Notes: generated by a model from the letters alone, not told the origin. DNA of 64,000 bases from Phymatolithon calcareum (GCA_977006965.1 OZ345375.1:2523109-2587108), one strand, 5' to 3'. Counted from the first letter of the stretch, positions 20,570-31,550 are shown. Made by a program: numbers and translations.

Positions 20570-21798
20570 GAGAACAACCGCATTTTTTCTGCTCATGGCA
20601 TATTTCTAACTCTTCGTTGCTCACTACACAGGGTTATTTTATTCAAGCACTTGTATAGAATTACGCAACCAGCGCCGAGTCGACGACGAAATCCTCAGCT
20701 CTCGTTACCAAGGTAGCCCTTGCGAGCATCTTGGCTCTGGTTCCATCTAATCGTGAGTGAACGGTCGGGAGCTGAGATGCCATTCAAGTCCGACTAAGTT
20801 TCTCCTACTTTATTGATGCCAACTATCATGCTGGCAGAACGGACATATCAGTGGGGGAACGGTACGTGTATGCACCGGTGATAATTCTGTGGCGTTGGAA
20901 AATACGATACATGTGCGTGTGACAAGGAGGGCTCGGTTCCTTTGAGGAAGAATACTTTCGGTGCACATGACAATAGAAGTTGCACTTGATCGATGTTCTA
21001 GAAGGTCAGGGTTAGATGGCTGGGGAAGCAGTTGTCGAGGGAGTGGATTGAATGCTGTGAGTGTCGATCGCGTTTCGTTTAGAACTTTGAACACTGCACG
21101 CGCTTTTTCTGCATGTAATTGAGTGCATTGTAAAAGAGATCGCTCCCTTCTACAATATCGTGTCACGGCGGTAATTTCCGTCGCTAGTGGTTTCGGTGGA
21201 AATTTCCGAGCAATAGTTGTTTCTTCGTTGACCAGCAATGGATTGCAAACAATATCCAGCAGTCGTGGTCGAGCTTTCCCAAAAAGTTAGAATGCAGTAC
21301 CACAGTTCTTTAATTTCAACCACGGAAGATGGCGACCTGAGCGTCCCTATGTCCGACAAAACCTCACATATATTCAAGTGGAACTCACCTAGAAATCAGA
21401 TGCTCCGAGAGATCGACATCAAGCATAGCAGGGAGGGTGGAAAGAGAGACCAGATGACGAAGGCGCATGACGATTTAAGAAACTATGTTTTTTAGTGCCA
21501 ACGACAGGAAAAAGGGAAAACTAGCGCGCTGTGAAAAAGCGTATAAACGAGAGATCTTGCCTTGGGCACTTCCCCGTAAAATTCCTCTGGACATGCGTGC
21601 GTGCTCCGCGAAGCGGACTTGTGAATGTTATGAACTGATTGTTAATGCAGCAGCACACCTCGATGTACTGCAAGTTCTCCTTCGAGCTAGACCGGAAGAG
21701 ACAGTGTTCTTACACGGGTGACGAAACTCTCACGGTTTGCAACCTGCAGTTACCGCTTCAAGTTTGCTTTCCACTAATAAATAAGCTTGGAAACTCTG
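20570..21798. other. Intergenic stretch, no secure gene
   Basis: Contains two short overlapping plus-strand frames at 21238-21495 and 21485-21721 that start with ATG but show no motif. They could be exons of a small gene. The 3' end of the SET gene follows on the minus strand. Confidence 0.3.
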
Positions 21799-23427
21799 CT
21801 ATTGCGACTGAGACTTGGTTTCATTCAGAGCTCCGCCATGAAGCAATGACTTTTCCCACGTCTCCGGGGGCGGTGGCTTTGCATCAGAGACTTCTCGAAG
21901 AAGAGTTCGCTCACTCTCCTGCGAGGCATTGGTCGCAATACAAAGTTGCTTAACTGCAGCGAGTTGTACAGCGTCTCGCAGAATGCGCTTCTTTTCAACC
22001 CGGAACAACAGCGGCGCTGATACGGAGACGTCGGTTTCTGCAGACCCAGCCGCAAGCATTATGATCATCTCTTCGTCAGCATCGAGACTGGTTGGAAATT
22101 CTGACAGCATTCTGTCGCAATGCCGTTCGACAGCAGCCCACACTTGCATTTCATTCTCCTCCGACACAGCCGAATACCATCGTTTTGGCGGCTCCTTATT
22201 TAAGCCGGTGGTGCCAACACAGTCTGCCAAAGTTGCGAGCTCCTTGGGGCTTGCGAGGAGGACGCGCAGTGCAGCGGTTAGGTGCTCGTCAACTGCGGTA
22301 CGCGATATGAAAAAGTTGCGTCCCTCGTAACACAAACCGGCGTTTTCCAGCAGCGTTACCTTCCGCTGATAAAGGTTCCAGTCCGAGTTTGAAGGATGAT
22401 CAATCGCCCAGTCGGTTACGTCTTCAACTTCATAAACATCGCTGGGGTTTCCCGCTTGCACAAAGCCGTATAACAGCAGCAAATCGTCGTTCGTCAAATT
22501 GCCATATGAGACCAAGACCTGATTCCCATCTTCGTATCCATGGGGCCCGGCAACAAGTTCAAACACATCTTCTGCGGCATCAAAGCGGAATTTGGCCAGC
22601 TGATCACCTGACCCATGATTCATCATGTCCAATAGTGGCACAAGTGCGAACTTGCGAGGCCACTCCATACCGCCCGGTGCCCGTTGATTTCTTTCGCCAG
22701 CTCCGCGGAGGCCAGTTCGCGTGGCACTGGCCGCGAATCCACCCGGTGGGATGGAGAAAGCGCGAGAATGGACAACCTTCATTGCCCACGCAAAGTCATC
22801 TTCCGAGACACTGTCGCGTAAATGCGCGGGAAGAGCAGCGCGGAGGCGGGCAAACTCAGCAACTAGACGGAAGCGATAAACCTCCACAGCGTCCAACATT
22901 GGGGTGTACTGCAAGTCGAAGGTGGCATGAGGGGGCAAGTCTGCAGCTGTCCACAACTCAGTGGGGCTAGGAAGCGAGGCAATGTAGTCGGCCCATGGGG
23001 AAGACGATCCCTTGGCGCAATGGAACAGCAATAGTGCGGCAAGTTTCGCGTCCCAGTCCGCAACACGCCAGTACGCGCTCGATACCCAAGAGCCAGCTGG
23101 GAACGGACATCCATCCGTGGCTGAATCGGGTAGCGCGTCGGCAAAGCAAACGACAAGGGCTGCCTCTTCTGGAACGCGGGCCACTATGTCACCACCAGAT
23201 ATCGGGCCTGAGGCGACGACACCGCGGCCGCCGGGAACACCGACGCGCACGATAATTTTCGCAGCATCAATGCCGCGTACTGACGCTCTTACGCACGGCA
23301 GCGCGGGTCGCGGCCGTCGGAAACACTTTGCGACCTGGTGGTCGCGTTGGTGAAGCGTTGCTCTGCGCAGCAAGGCGGGTGCGGAAAAGCCCGGGCGAGC
23401 GACACGCATCCCGCCTGGCCGCTCCAT
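21799..23427 (-). CDS. SET-domain lysine methyltransferase, Rubisco LSMT/SETD3-6 type
   Basis: A 542-residue frame from the ATG at 23427. The frame is open further upstream, and a Met at 23664 would add 79 residues. The first ~60 residues are Arg/Ala/Ser-rich with few acids, compatible with a plastid transit peptide. The split SET core starts with GGRGVVASGPISGGD. It continues, after the long helical insert typical of the Rubisco methyltransferase group, with HSRAFSIP, LVPLLDMMNH and VSYGNLTNDDLLLLYGF, the paired YG motifs of this subgroup that bind S-adenosylmethionine and form the active site. The C-terminal ~170 residues are helical and match the Rubisco-type substrate-binding domain in position. 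The substrate could be Rubisco, an aldolase or another protein; sequence alone does not decide. The gene is divergent from the MFS gene. Confidence 0.8.
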   Translation of the reverse strand: MERPGGMRVARPGFSAPALLRRATLHQRDHQVAKCFRRPRPALPCVRASVRGIDAAKIIVRVGVPGGRGVVASGPISGGDIVARVPEEAALVVCFADALPDSATDGCPFPAGSWVSSAYWRVADWDAKLAALLLFHCAKGSSSPWADYIASLPSPTELWTAADLPPHATFDLQYTPMLDAVEVYRFRLVAEFARLRAALPAHLRDSVSEDDFAWAMKVVHSRAFSIPPGGFAASATRTGLRGAGERNQRAPGGMEWPRKFALVPLLDMMNHGSGDQLAKFRFDAAEDVFELVAGPHGYEDGNQVLVSYGNLTNDDLLLLYGFVQAGNPSDVYEVEDVTDWAIDHPSNSDWNLYQRKVTLLENAGLCYEGRNFFISRTAVDEHLTAALRVLLASPKELATLADCVGTTGLNKEPPKRWYSAVSEENEMQVWAAVERHCDRMLSEFPTSLDADEEMIIMLAAGSAETDVSVSAPLLFRVEKKRILRDAVQLAAVKQLCIATNASQESERTLLREVSDAKPPPPETWEKSLLHGGALNETKSQSQ

Positions 23428-23865
23428 GGAGGGCGATAATGTGGACGTCGATAAGAATGGTCGGAGCGACGGGCGACGGGCGGGACTGTTGTGGTCAAGC
23501 GCATAGAGAGCAGAAGCAGAAAATGTAGCCGCGGTTACGTTTGGACACGCGTGGGGCGAGCGTGGGGCGAGCGTAGGGTTTTGAAGCACCCGGAGATTTC
23601 CGTTTCTGCGTTGCGATTGGCTATTGCAAAGCGCGCAGCCGCATGTGCAATTCTGGGTCCGCATGCGGCTGCAAAACCAGATCGAGAATGCACCGTGGCC
23701 ACGTGTAGGAATCTGATCTCTCGTTGGTCCGCACGTCGGACACCGCTCTCGTCGTCGTTTCTCTGCGAAGGAGTCGTCCGCTCCACCCAGGCGCGGCTCC
23801 GCCTGGCAAGGGTCACAGGCGATTAGCGCCGTCAAATTAATTGTCTGTCCCCGAAGGAAAGCAGG
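23428..23865. promoter_or_regulatory. Shared divergent promoter region of SET and MFS genes
   Basis: About 440 bases separate the two divergent start codons. A CACGTG hexamer lies at 23700-23705. A short direct repeat (GTGGGGCGAGC, twice) lies at ~23550-23572, and the segment is GC-richer than the repeat-rich flanks. If the SET protein starts at the upstream Met (23664), the shared region shrinks to 200 bases. Confidence 0.4.
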
Positions 23866-25288
23866 ATGGCTCGAGAGAGCTCAGCAATAACAGTCACGAC
23901 GCCGCTGCAGCCAGGCCGTGATACATGCGCAAGCACCACTGCGAGCGCGCTGCGTCGTGTGCTGTGTGTTGCAGGATTGTATGTGATCGCAGTGGGGCTG
24001 ACGATCCCGTCACGACCGGCACTTATGCTGTCGGCTTCCGGCGGGGACAGCGGTCGAGCAGCGCTGTTTGCCGGTGTAGTCGGTGCGGTACAATCCGTTG
24101 TGGGCGCGATGACAGGGCCATTGCTGGGGTCGTTAGCAGACGCGGTTGGTCGCGTGCCGATTCTGCATTTTTCTGCCGCGAGTGAGTGTTTTGGCTTGCT
24201 TTTGGTGGCACTGTTCAGCGCATCCCTCCTTGGACAATTCGTGGCCTATATTCTTATCGCGGCCACAGCTGCAGTCATCACTGTCGTCACTACTTCCATT
24301 GCTGACCTTTGTCCACAACCTGCGGCAGCAACACGCGCGTACGGCCATCTGGGTGCAGTTGTTGGTGCTGGTTTCATGGTCGGGTATGTTTTCGCTTTCG
24401 CTTGCTCTAAACTAAATGCAGTCAGTCCGTCAGTCTATTCTCTACATTTTCTGACTGTCTCCTCACGTACATAATTGATGTAGTCCCGCCTTGGGGGGAG
24501 CAATTTCCAACCTTGCGGGTGACGTTGTACCGCTTCTTGTCGGATCCGTCGTTCTTGCACTTCTTGTTCCTTTCATCGTGTATGTCGTGCCTGAAACGCT
24601 TGTCAAGGACACCGTCGATGACAGCGACGTAAACTCCATCTGGTGGCATCGTGCAAATGACGCTGTGCGCTCGGTGACCTGGGAAAACCCTATTCCGCAG
24701 ATGCGAAGGGTGTTGTTTGAGTGCCCGGCGTTAGGGTGGCTAGTGCTTTCCGGCACGATGTCGTCCCTGGCACAGTCCGGGCTAATTTCTGTGGTATATT
24801 TGTACGTAAACGCGCGACTAGGGTGGGGGACACCGCAGCTCGGTGCATTCGTTTCTGCAACTGGACTTGCTGTTCTCGTTGCACAGGGTGTGCTCGCTCC
24901 TGTTCTCGTACAGTTCTTTGGCGAGAAAGTTGTTATTGTGGGAGGATACATTTTTGAAAGTGCCCACTTTGTTGTGTACGGTTTGGCTGGACATAGTTGG
25001 ATGCTGTTTGCTGGTTTGTTGGTTGCAATTCCTGCGTTTGCGGCAGAACCGGCGATCAAGGCCGTCCTGGCGAGACAAGTGTCGTCGGAGAAACAGGGCG
25101 AGCTCCAAGGTTCCTTGTCGGCGCTCAAGTCGATTCTACGACCTTTAAGCACACTCGGATGTGCAGCAATATTTGCGGTCGGCAATCACTTTGGTATGCC
25201 CGGAGCAGTGTTTTACGTCATTGCGGCGCTTTCATTGGTGGCGGCTGCAATGGCCAATGCGGCTTTGATGCATCCGGCGCTGAAATAA
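23866..25288 (+). CDS. Major facilitator superfamily transporter, TetA/MFSD14-like
   Basis: Two exons, 23866-24383 and 24484-25288, give 440 residues. The junction restores the glycine-rich helix GFMVGPALGGAISNL that is normal for this family, which makes the intron nearly certain. Hydrophobic segments are consistent with 12 transmembrane helices. The loop 2-3 motif A appears as GSLADAVGRVPIL, and the C-terminal half holds the typical GELQGSLSALKS segment that recalls the tetracycline-resistance/HIAT1 group. These proteins are proton- or gradient-driven transporters of small solutes, and the eukaryotic ones sit on internal or plasma membranes. The substrate cannot be deduced. A polar loop (~residues 215-245) separates the two six-helix halves. 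The gene is divergent from the SET gene. Confidence 0.87.
24384..24483 (+). other. 100-nt spliceosomal intron in the MFS gene
   Basis: Begins GTATGT and ends GATGTAG, phase 2. Removing it joins two halves of a conserved glycine-rich membrane helix in one frame. The intron contains in-frame stops. Its donor (GTATGT) resembles that of the other predicted intron in this window (GTATAT). Confidence 0.88.
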
Positions 25289-26157
25289 GGAGCTGTGGCA
25301 CAGGTCGCGTTTCCCGGTCTTGGGCATTCTCGTCGTTGGGGACTGTGATTCCCACTGCAGCTTTGATACATCCAGTGAGTGTTTATTTCTATAGTTGGGC
25401 CCAGAATGAATTCCGTCCAGGAGCATCTTATAGGCTCCCTAGATGTTGCGTAACGTACACTATGTGTAGCTCAGTAATCCTGTAATAAAAGAAGAAAGAC
25501 AACAATATTGCTGCTCTTGTGCATAGCTTTATATGGGTTAGAAGTTAGTTTTCACCGCGTTTATGTAAATTGTGTTTTCCTTTCTATCACCTGAGACGTC
25601 GAAAGTCGGTAACCCCCCGACTCGTATCAGCGCTCTTTCCGCGACGCCGTGTTATGTGTTTTTGAATGGAGTGAAATGTTTCCTTGTTATGGAACTCTCG
25701 GCATCATTAGAAAGATGCACCGGAGCAGCGAAAAAGAAAGCGTAGCTCTGATCCAGCAGCTCTTCTCTTACCTGTTCAGATAACTTAAGGAGGTATTACC
25801 TCGTGGAAACGGAGCAGCAGATTGCTTCGCCGACCGCCTCTGTTCGCTCAACTTCTGTGACGTTTGATCACGTTCATCTCAGCGCACGCACGTTCCACAT
25901 ACTTTTATTTGGCTTGGAAGAGCGCTTGGGTGCGCCACAATGTGGGTTGGCACGATGCGAGACGCAGTTCGGCAGGCGACGCACGCGGAGCTTGCCATCT
26001 AACTCAGACGACATCTACGGCCATTCAGAGCGATCACCAAATCTCCAGGACTTGTTTTGAACGTTAAGTAAATAACTAGTTCTCTTCGAAAAGACCTATA
26101 AAATTCATCGAAGAGCTCTACTTAGTCATAGAATAGGGGTTTTACACTACCGGCACT
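25289..26157. other. Intergenic stretch between convergent MFS and MACPF genes
   Basis: The two genes converge here, so this holds two 3' regions. A short echo of the MFS 3' end occurs at ~25350-25378: a segment resembling GCGGCTTTGATGCATCC reappears as GCAGCTTTGATACATCC, which suggests a small tandem duplication. An 85-residue plus-strand frame at 25803-26060 has no recognisable motif. Confidence 0.35.
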
Positions 26158-28512
26158 TCATTTAGACGTTACAGGCATAGTGGGGTCTATTCCCAGAACC
26201 TCTCGGACACTTTGCACGTACACAGCACCCTCAATTTCAATTCCATATACAGTAATGCTCTGCTCATCGACAATACCGTGATCTTTAGAGGCCGCTGAAA
26301 ATCTTCGCCCAGACTCCGAGGGATAGCAATTCACAAGCATGTTTCCAAATCCTCCACTGCTAACTTTAGCACCTCCTCCAACAAATATCCATCCCTCAGT
26401 CGCAGACACATAACCTTCTGGATGCCCCTGCGGTCCAAACGAATTGGAAACAAATCCGGAAAAAATGTATCCCTCTTCTCTGAATTTCACACCAATAGCA
26501 TACGACACAACAGAGGAGGGATCAGAAAGAGCATGGTCCTTGGAAGATGCTGTCCATGTCGATGTAGACGAAGGATAGCTCTCGAAAAGTAAACTTCCGG
26601 CACCTTTCCATATAGCATTTGCACCTCCGCCAGTAAGAGTATAGTCCTGTGGAAGTGCAGCAGTCGCCGACGGGTGGTTAGTAACTCCTGACGTCGAAGT
26701 AACAACTTTCACATCCCAATCGTTGAATGGATCGAAGATAGCTATTGCATGTGCTTGAACTCGCCCAGGATCATGTTCCATATGGTCCTTCGATTGTACT
26801 CGCCATCCGCACGGGCCCTGGTTGTTGGAAATAGGATAGGACTTAATAAGCAACTGTCCATGTCCAAAATATTCCACTGTGGCTCCCCCGCTGATGACTT
26901 TCCAACCAGCTGGCACAGTTACCCGCGTTTCCGGCTGTGGGTAGCGCGCCCAAGACGATTCTGAGAATCGTTTCAAAATCATTGTCGTTCTTCCGAATAC
27001 CTTTTCATACCATTTCTTGACACTACCTGCTTGCCTTCTGTGCGGAATAAGCTCCCATATCGGAATGACCCCTTCTGGTAAATACCTGATTGGCTGCGCG
27101 TGATTTGCTACGGACTGGGCCCATTTCTCAACCTCGTTGAACCCGGCAGAGAATTTGCCTCCATTTACAATGAGTCCTTCCGTAGTTTCCGTTCGAGATG
27201 CCAGACTGGACTCAAAAGCCGTCAAAGATGACGATCCTTCGGTGAGTTTTTCGAAGCTTGCGTTCGTGGCAAGTTTGAACTCCGACTCTGAGCTGAATTG
27301 AGATGCATGGGATGAAGACCAAAGTTCCAGAGTACCACCGACAACAAGTCCCGTTACTACATGCGTCCCATAATGCTTGAAGATCTTCTCCGGGGACTCA
27401 GTCGCAAGGAATTGGGCGACTGAAGGAATTACTCTCGCGCTAAGGACTTCTGGAGACAATGGCAGGGGTCGAAGTTGTGCTCTTTGAACGACAAACGCAG
27501 TTCGGGAGAAGTAGTACTCACTACATTGCGTCATCGAATACTGAAAGTATGTTGCCAAAGATGACTTCAATATCTTCTCTGGTGCTGAAATGCAAAGATC
27601 GGCTCTCACTTTGCGGACAAAATCTTCAAATCCTTTCCCAGTGGTATTTTGGGCCCTGTACATATCGACATTCTGCACGTTAACGTTCGCTCTTACTGCA
27701 TACCCAAGTGAAGATTCGACAAGTGGGCCGAGGTCAAGGACTTACCCCTTGAGGTGCTCGGCGGCAAAGATGCCGTCATAAGGACATACTCCAAATCCTA
27801 GAGAATCCCAATGTTTGGAGCCGAGTGAGACATTGTCGGGAAGTGGAGCGCCGGATCGATCATCGAACTTTCGGAGTGCTTCGTGAGTTACTTTAGCTAT
27901 GGTAAGTATCTCGTCGATTTTGGGCGCCAGAACCCAAGTCTGTTCTTCGGTTTTCAGATTTTCACCCAGAAGACAAATCAGCGCTTGGAGCTGATGAGCG
28001 GCATCCGTCAACTTCTCTTCCACGGTACTCATATTCTCACTAAGTGATTTGGCCATGAATAGTCGATGAGCCTTGGCACTTAAATTGTGCTTTGGGCTAC
28101 TGGTGCTTCTCGGAAAGGCCTTTCCGAAAGATTGCTCCATGGTTTCGTCTGCGTAGTTGAGGATGTCACGGACGACCGCCAGGTACTCATTGAAAATATC
28201 GGAGATGCTATCCGAGACAACACCTGGAAACCTGTGACGAATCTTCTCCACTTCTTCGATGTGCCTTCCCAAACGGTCGACAGTTTCCGTCAAGGATTTG
28301 AACTTCTTCGGACCAGTCTGGTACGTGGCCAGTCGATTTTTGATGCTAATTACCAGATTTCGTGCTTCTCCGATTACGGCGAGTCCTAGGCCCACGGTCT
28401 CCATTTGTCGATTATTAGCCTTGCTTCGAAGGCGAAAGAGATGGATGGTGCGAGTTGGACAACACGTCGTCGCATGTGAGGGTAAGGCGGCGAAAGCAGA
28501 TGTAGAAAACAT
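26158..28512 (-). CDS. MACPF/perforin-family protein with N-terminal helical domain and three C-terminal repeats; interrupted by one stop
   Basis: Two minus-strand frames in the same phase, 28512-27742 and 27739-26158, are separated only by a TAA at 27742-27744. The 5' part (256 residues; an alternative start is the Met at 28404) is predicted all-helical, beginning METVGLGLAVIGEARN, and resembles four-helix-bundle cell-death/STAND N-terminal domains only in general character. The 3' part has the MACPF signature YGTHVVTG (~residues 103-110 of a 506-residue frame), followed by the expected GG turn. After residue ~255 come three repeats of ~60 residues, each with a GG(G/A) turn, a Tyr-Pro pair and an SKDH block, likely a beta-rich binding module. 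MACPF proteins oligomerise and insert into membranes in defence or attack; many others are non-lytic. No signal peptide is evident. The gene could be intact with a short intron or readthrough, or a young pseudogene. Confidence 0.68.
27742..27744 (-). other. In-frame TAA inside the MACPF gene, overlapping a perfect GTAAGT donor
   Basis: The stop lies within GGGGTAAGTCC, and G-GTAAGT is a consensus 5' splice site. Acceptor-like CAGs at 27696 and 27673 give introns of 50 and 73 nt, which break the frame. An AAG at 27692 gives 54 nt and keeps the frame. The sequence between the stop and the next open frame is itself open in the same phase, which favours a simple nonsense mutation or readthrough about as well as an intron. 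Confidence 0.6.
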
Positions 28513-28639
28513 TATGTATATTCAATAATGCAACACATTTTTGCAGCACGCAGTATTTCTTCATATCCACAGGGAGATGCGGGAAATAACGAAAAAACGA
28601 ATATAATTATATATATCAAAATTTAATAATCTCGTGGAA

Positions 28640-31229
28640 TTTGGTATAATGACCATATACTTTGCCGTGTTTCGTAAAATGACCACCTTGCACGGATGTT
28701 GTTATGATCTTGGTTCGCACTGTCAGCAAACGGTGCGAGGGCCACATATCAGGACCGTTGAGACCTGAGTTCGGGCGATTGCCACGATAATTTCTCGTCA
28801 AGTCTACAGTTCTTGGTTATGGTTTTATTCTAGTCCCTGGGACCCACGGCAAGGGGGAAAGAGCAGGAAAGAGGCAAATAACTAACGCTTAGGATCTCGC
28901 TTAAATTATGACGAGGTTTCGCCTCTGATGACTGAGAAAAGCCACAGAAGGGAATAACTCGTTTAAGGTGAGACTGATCGCCATTGACGACTCAGGACCT
29001 GGATCTGGCCTGTGCGGGTCATTCAGATCCGGCTTCGGTCAGTTCTGCTGCTCGGGTCGAGATGCCAGCCTAGGCCAGTCGCTCGTCAGCTTGTTGATGG
29101 TGTCAGTCAATTTTTTGCGCTCTCGTTTGGTCTATTTTGGCTTAAGGAGCACCGTGCGGCGAATGCGTATGTAAGTAACACTAATATTCAGTAGCATTCC
29201 ACAATCGGACTAGGGGCTCCAGGGAAATATATAAAAGAACCAGCACAAGAAGAGGGTCTGGTGCACGTTACGGTTCAACGACAAAAGTGGGCATGTCTAC
29301 AGTACATAGCCGTCAAAGGGATCTAATCTCGAAACAGAACGGAAACAACTGCGATGTCCAATTTTTATACGTTTTCCAGTACTTAGGAACAATAAAGCCA
29401 CTCACCGTCATTGCAGGGACGCCTCTTTCTGTAACCAACCATAAATTTTCCAAATTTCTCTAAAACGGATTGAACTTTTACCACCGAAATTTAGACCTGA
29501 AGTCATCTCTCTCTACTTATGCTGCAAATAAAAGCTACACTTTTGCAGTCCAAGAGAGCACAAAGTCAGATTTCTGCATATTTATTTTCGTTTTATTGAG
29601 GTGCTCGGCACCTCCATGGCGGAAGATAACGCAGGGGTTCGGTGGCAAAATGGAATAAATCTTCAGATTTACTTCAATTCGTTACTGACCCCTTTCATGT
29701 CCATCTGTATTTCTCTGATCAATAAATATCGGTTATTTTTTTCGGGCTATACAATTTCAATCTGCCCCACATTACAGCAAGTCTCTGATCATAACAGCAC
29801 CCGTGCATAGTGGTTGTTTTACTGGGTCACTCCTGAAAATGATAAATTGCAGAGACGCAAAACAGTACGCAAATTGTGCAAATGTATTCCGCTGTCACGC
29901 GCACGCCAAATTGTGGAGCCCTGAAAACATTGTCGCATTTTTTGTCAGACAATTCTGTTACGGAACCAAAATATTAATTGATTTGATGTCCTATTTTGGG
30001 TGCTTATAGTGCCCAAAGCATCCGACATGGGCCCTCACTTTGGTGCTGAAGAGTACAAGTATTACATTACACCGCTGGAGACCGAGGGGTTTTGGAGCAG
30101 TATAATACTCCAAAGGGTAATCAGGCGGGCTGTAAAGTACTCCATTAAACTATTTAAACGTTCACTCGAAGGGAGAGGGGAAAGTGAAGAAATTATAGGT
30201 AGATCCATAGATTCGTTGCACGGAGAAGGCTTTATGGTGCTAGACGAAATAAGTACTATGTCATTGTAATGAATACACGAAGATGTCTCTTCTCGAGTGT
30301 TCTTTCGTCAGTTCGGCTTTCCCCTTTACTCATGGCGTTGAAAAGCAGAGCTGTCTATCTCCATCTGGTCCTCAAACAAGTTCGGTAAGAATGGGATTGG
30401 TTATCCGTCTATTATTCATTCTGCTGCATAAACGGCATCTGCAGCGAAGGATCGCAAATGGACCCATGCGGTACCGAATGTCCCTGCACTCCCGCCGGCT
30501 CCGTGACCGAAGAATCTCCCGAAGAGCTCTGCAGCATCCCCATATGTCTGCTTTTCGCACGCTTTTCGGATCGGGTTGCGAGCGCTCGTTAATCACCTTA
30601 ACAGGTGTTAACCATGTTACGTTTCGATACATACTTGTAAGGTATGTCACTCTGTACAACAAGTACTCACCCTATTCAACTGATGGGGCTATTCGACGTC
30701 TGGACGCAGAACCGCATGGTCGCGGGAGGCCGCGCTCAATGAGCGCAGAAATATGTTTGGGCTTGGTGTTGCCATGGGGGAGGACACGCGGATCTGAGAT
30801 GGTCCTCTGCTTGCTCTTCGGAATAACGGCATCAATGTGCGTTTCTCAAGCTCGTCAAGATCCAGGTAGAATATTATTACGTACTTGCATAGCATGGACG
30901 AGGATCTACTCTTCTAAGCTGCAGCGCATCTTTCTGATCACCCATGGATGAAGTGCATGAGGCAGATCACTGCACTACTCCGACTGAGAGAAACGCGCCG
31001 TAGCGAAAATGATAGAAATGTGTCGTAGAACACATTTGGTTCACAGAGGGAAGCTCTATGACCAAATGTCGCGCGATTTGCACATTTTGCGTGTCACAAA
31101 TCGAGGACACGAGACAAATGCACCGTAGCGTGACGACGCATTTTGTGCAGAAATGACGCATTTTGTGCAATTTATCATTTTCAGGAGCGACCCACTAAAT
31201 ACGGCAAAGTACGTTGTCATTTTACCAAA
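28640..31229. mobile_element. Candidate element with inverted ends, family unknown
   Basis: The left end 28640-28672 (starting TTTGGTATAATGACC) matches the reverse complement of 31197-31229 (TTTGGTAAAATGACAACG) over ~33 bases with about 6 mismatches. A second related block sits inside: 29816-29850 (GGTCACTCCTGAAAATG) matches the reverse complement of 31158-31192. The interior (2.6 kb) has no recognisable transposase. The frames at 30000-30270 and 30283-30951 carry no motif. This may be a non-autonomous DNA element, or two nested ones. Target-site duplications are not obvious. Confidence 0.4.
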
Positions 31230-31246
31230 TAATCCCGAATAAAAAA

Positions 31247-31353
31247 CCAAAGGGCAATAGACATTCCCGAGTGATCCCTCACCTAAGTACTAAAGGCACT
31301 TTTGCAAAATCGGAATGGGTTTGCTGGCATGCTTCTGAACTATGGTCCATCGT
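31247..31353 (-). pseudogene. 5S rRNA pseudogene
   Basis: The minus strand reads as a 5S rRNA with the hallmark blocks CCCATTCCGA and TTAGTACTTAGGTGAGGGATC. It aligns with the better copy at 62519-62638 but lacks about 13 bases in the central part. The outer helix no longer pairs (5' side ATGGAC against 3' side GCCCTT). An A-run on the plus strand (T-run on the coding strand) at ~31240 corresponds to the Pol III terminator. Upstream flank similarity to the 62.6 kb copy continues for ~90 bases. Confidence 0.65.
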
Positions 31354-31439
31354 ATTCATGATGTTTGGACAGAAGGTAGATATTGAACAATGGGGTATTG
31401 GGATACGTATACTTGGAAGATGTCTGTTGGCCATTTCCT

Positions 31440-31550
31440 GTTCTATTCGGTAGGGAGTAAGGTTTAGAGAATAAGGATTTGAAAATAGGACATATTAGGA
31501 GAACATTGTAGGGATATAGGGGATACGGGGATAAAAGGAAGAAGAACAGG
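31440..31550 (+). repeat. Decayed G-rich (GGGAATA-like) array
   Basis: Irregular words such as GGTAGGGAG, TAGAGAATAAGG, TAGGGATATAGGGG and ATACGGGGATA follow the 5S pseudogene flank, in the same relative position as the GGGAATA array beside the 5S gene at 62.6 kb. It reads like an eroded version of that satellite. Confidence 0.4.

Noticed and set aside
22389-22970. 193-residue plus-strand ORF inside the SET gene
   Set aside because: Antisense shadow of the SET core motifs.
31214-31453. 79-residue plus-strand ORF
   Set aside because: It is the complement of the 5S pseudogene and its flank.
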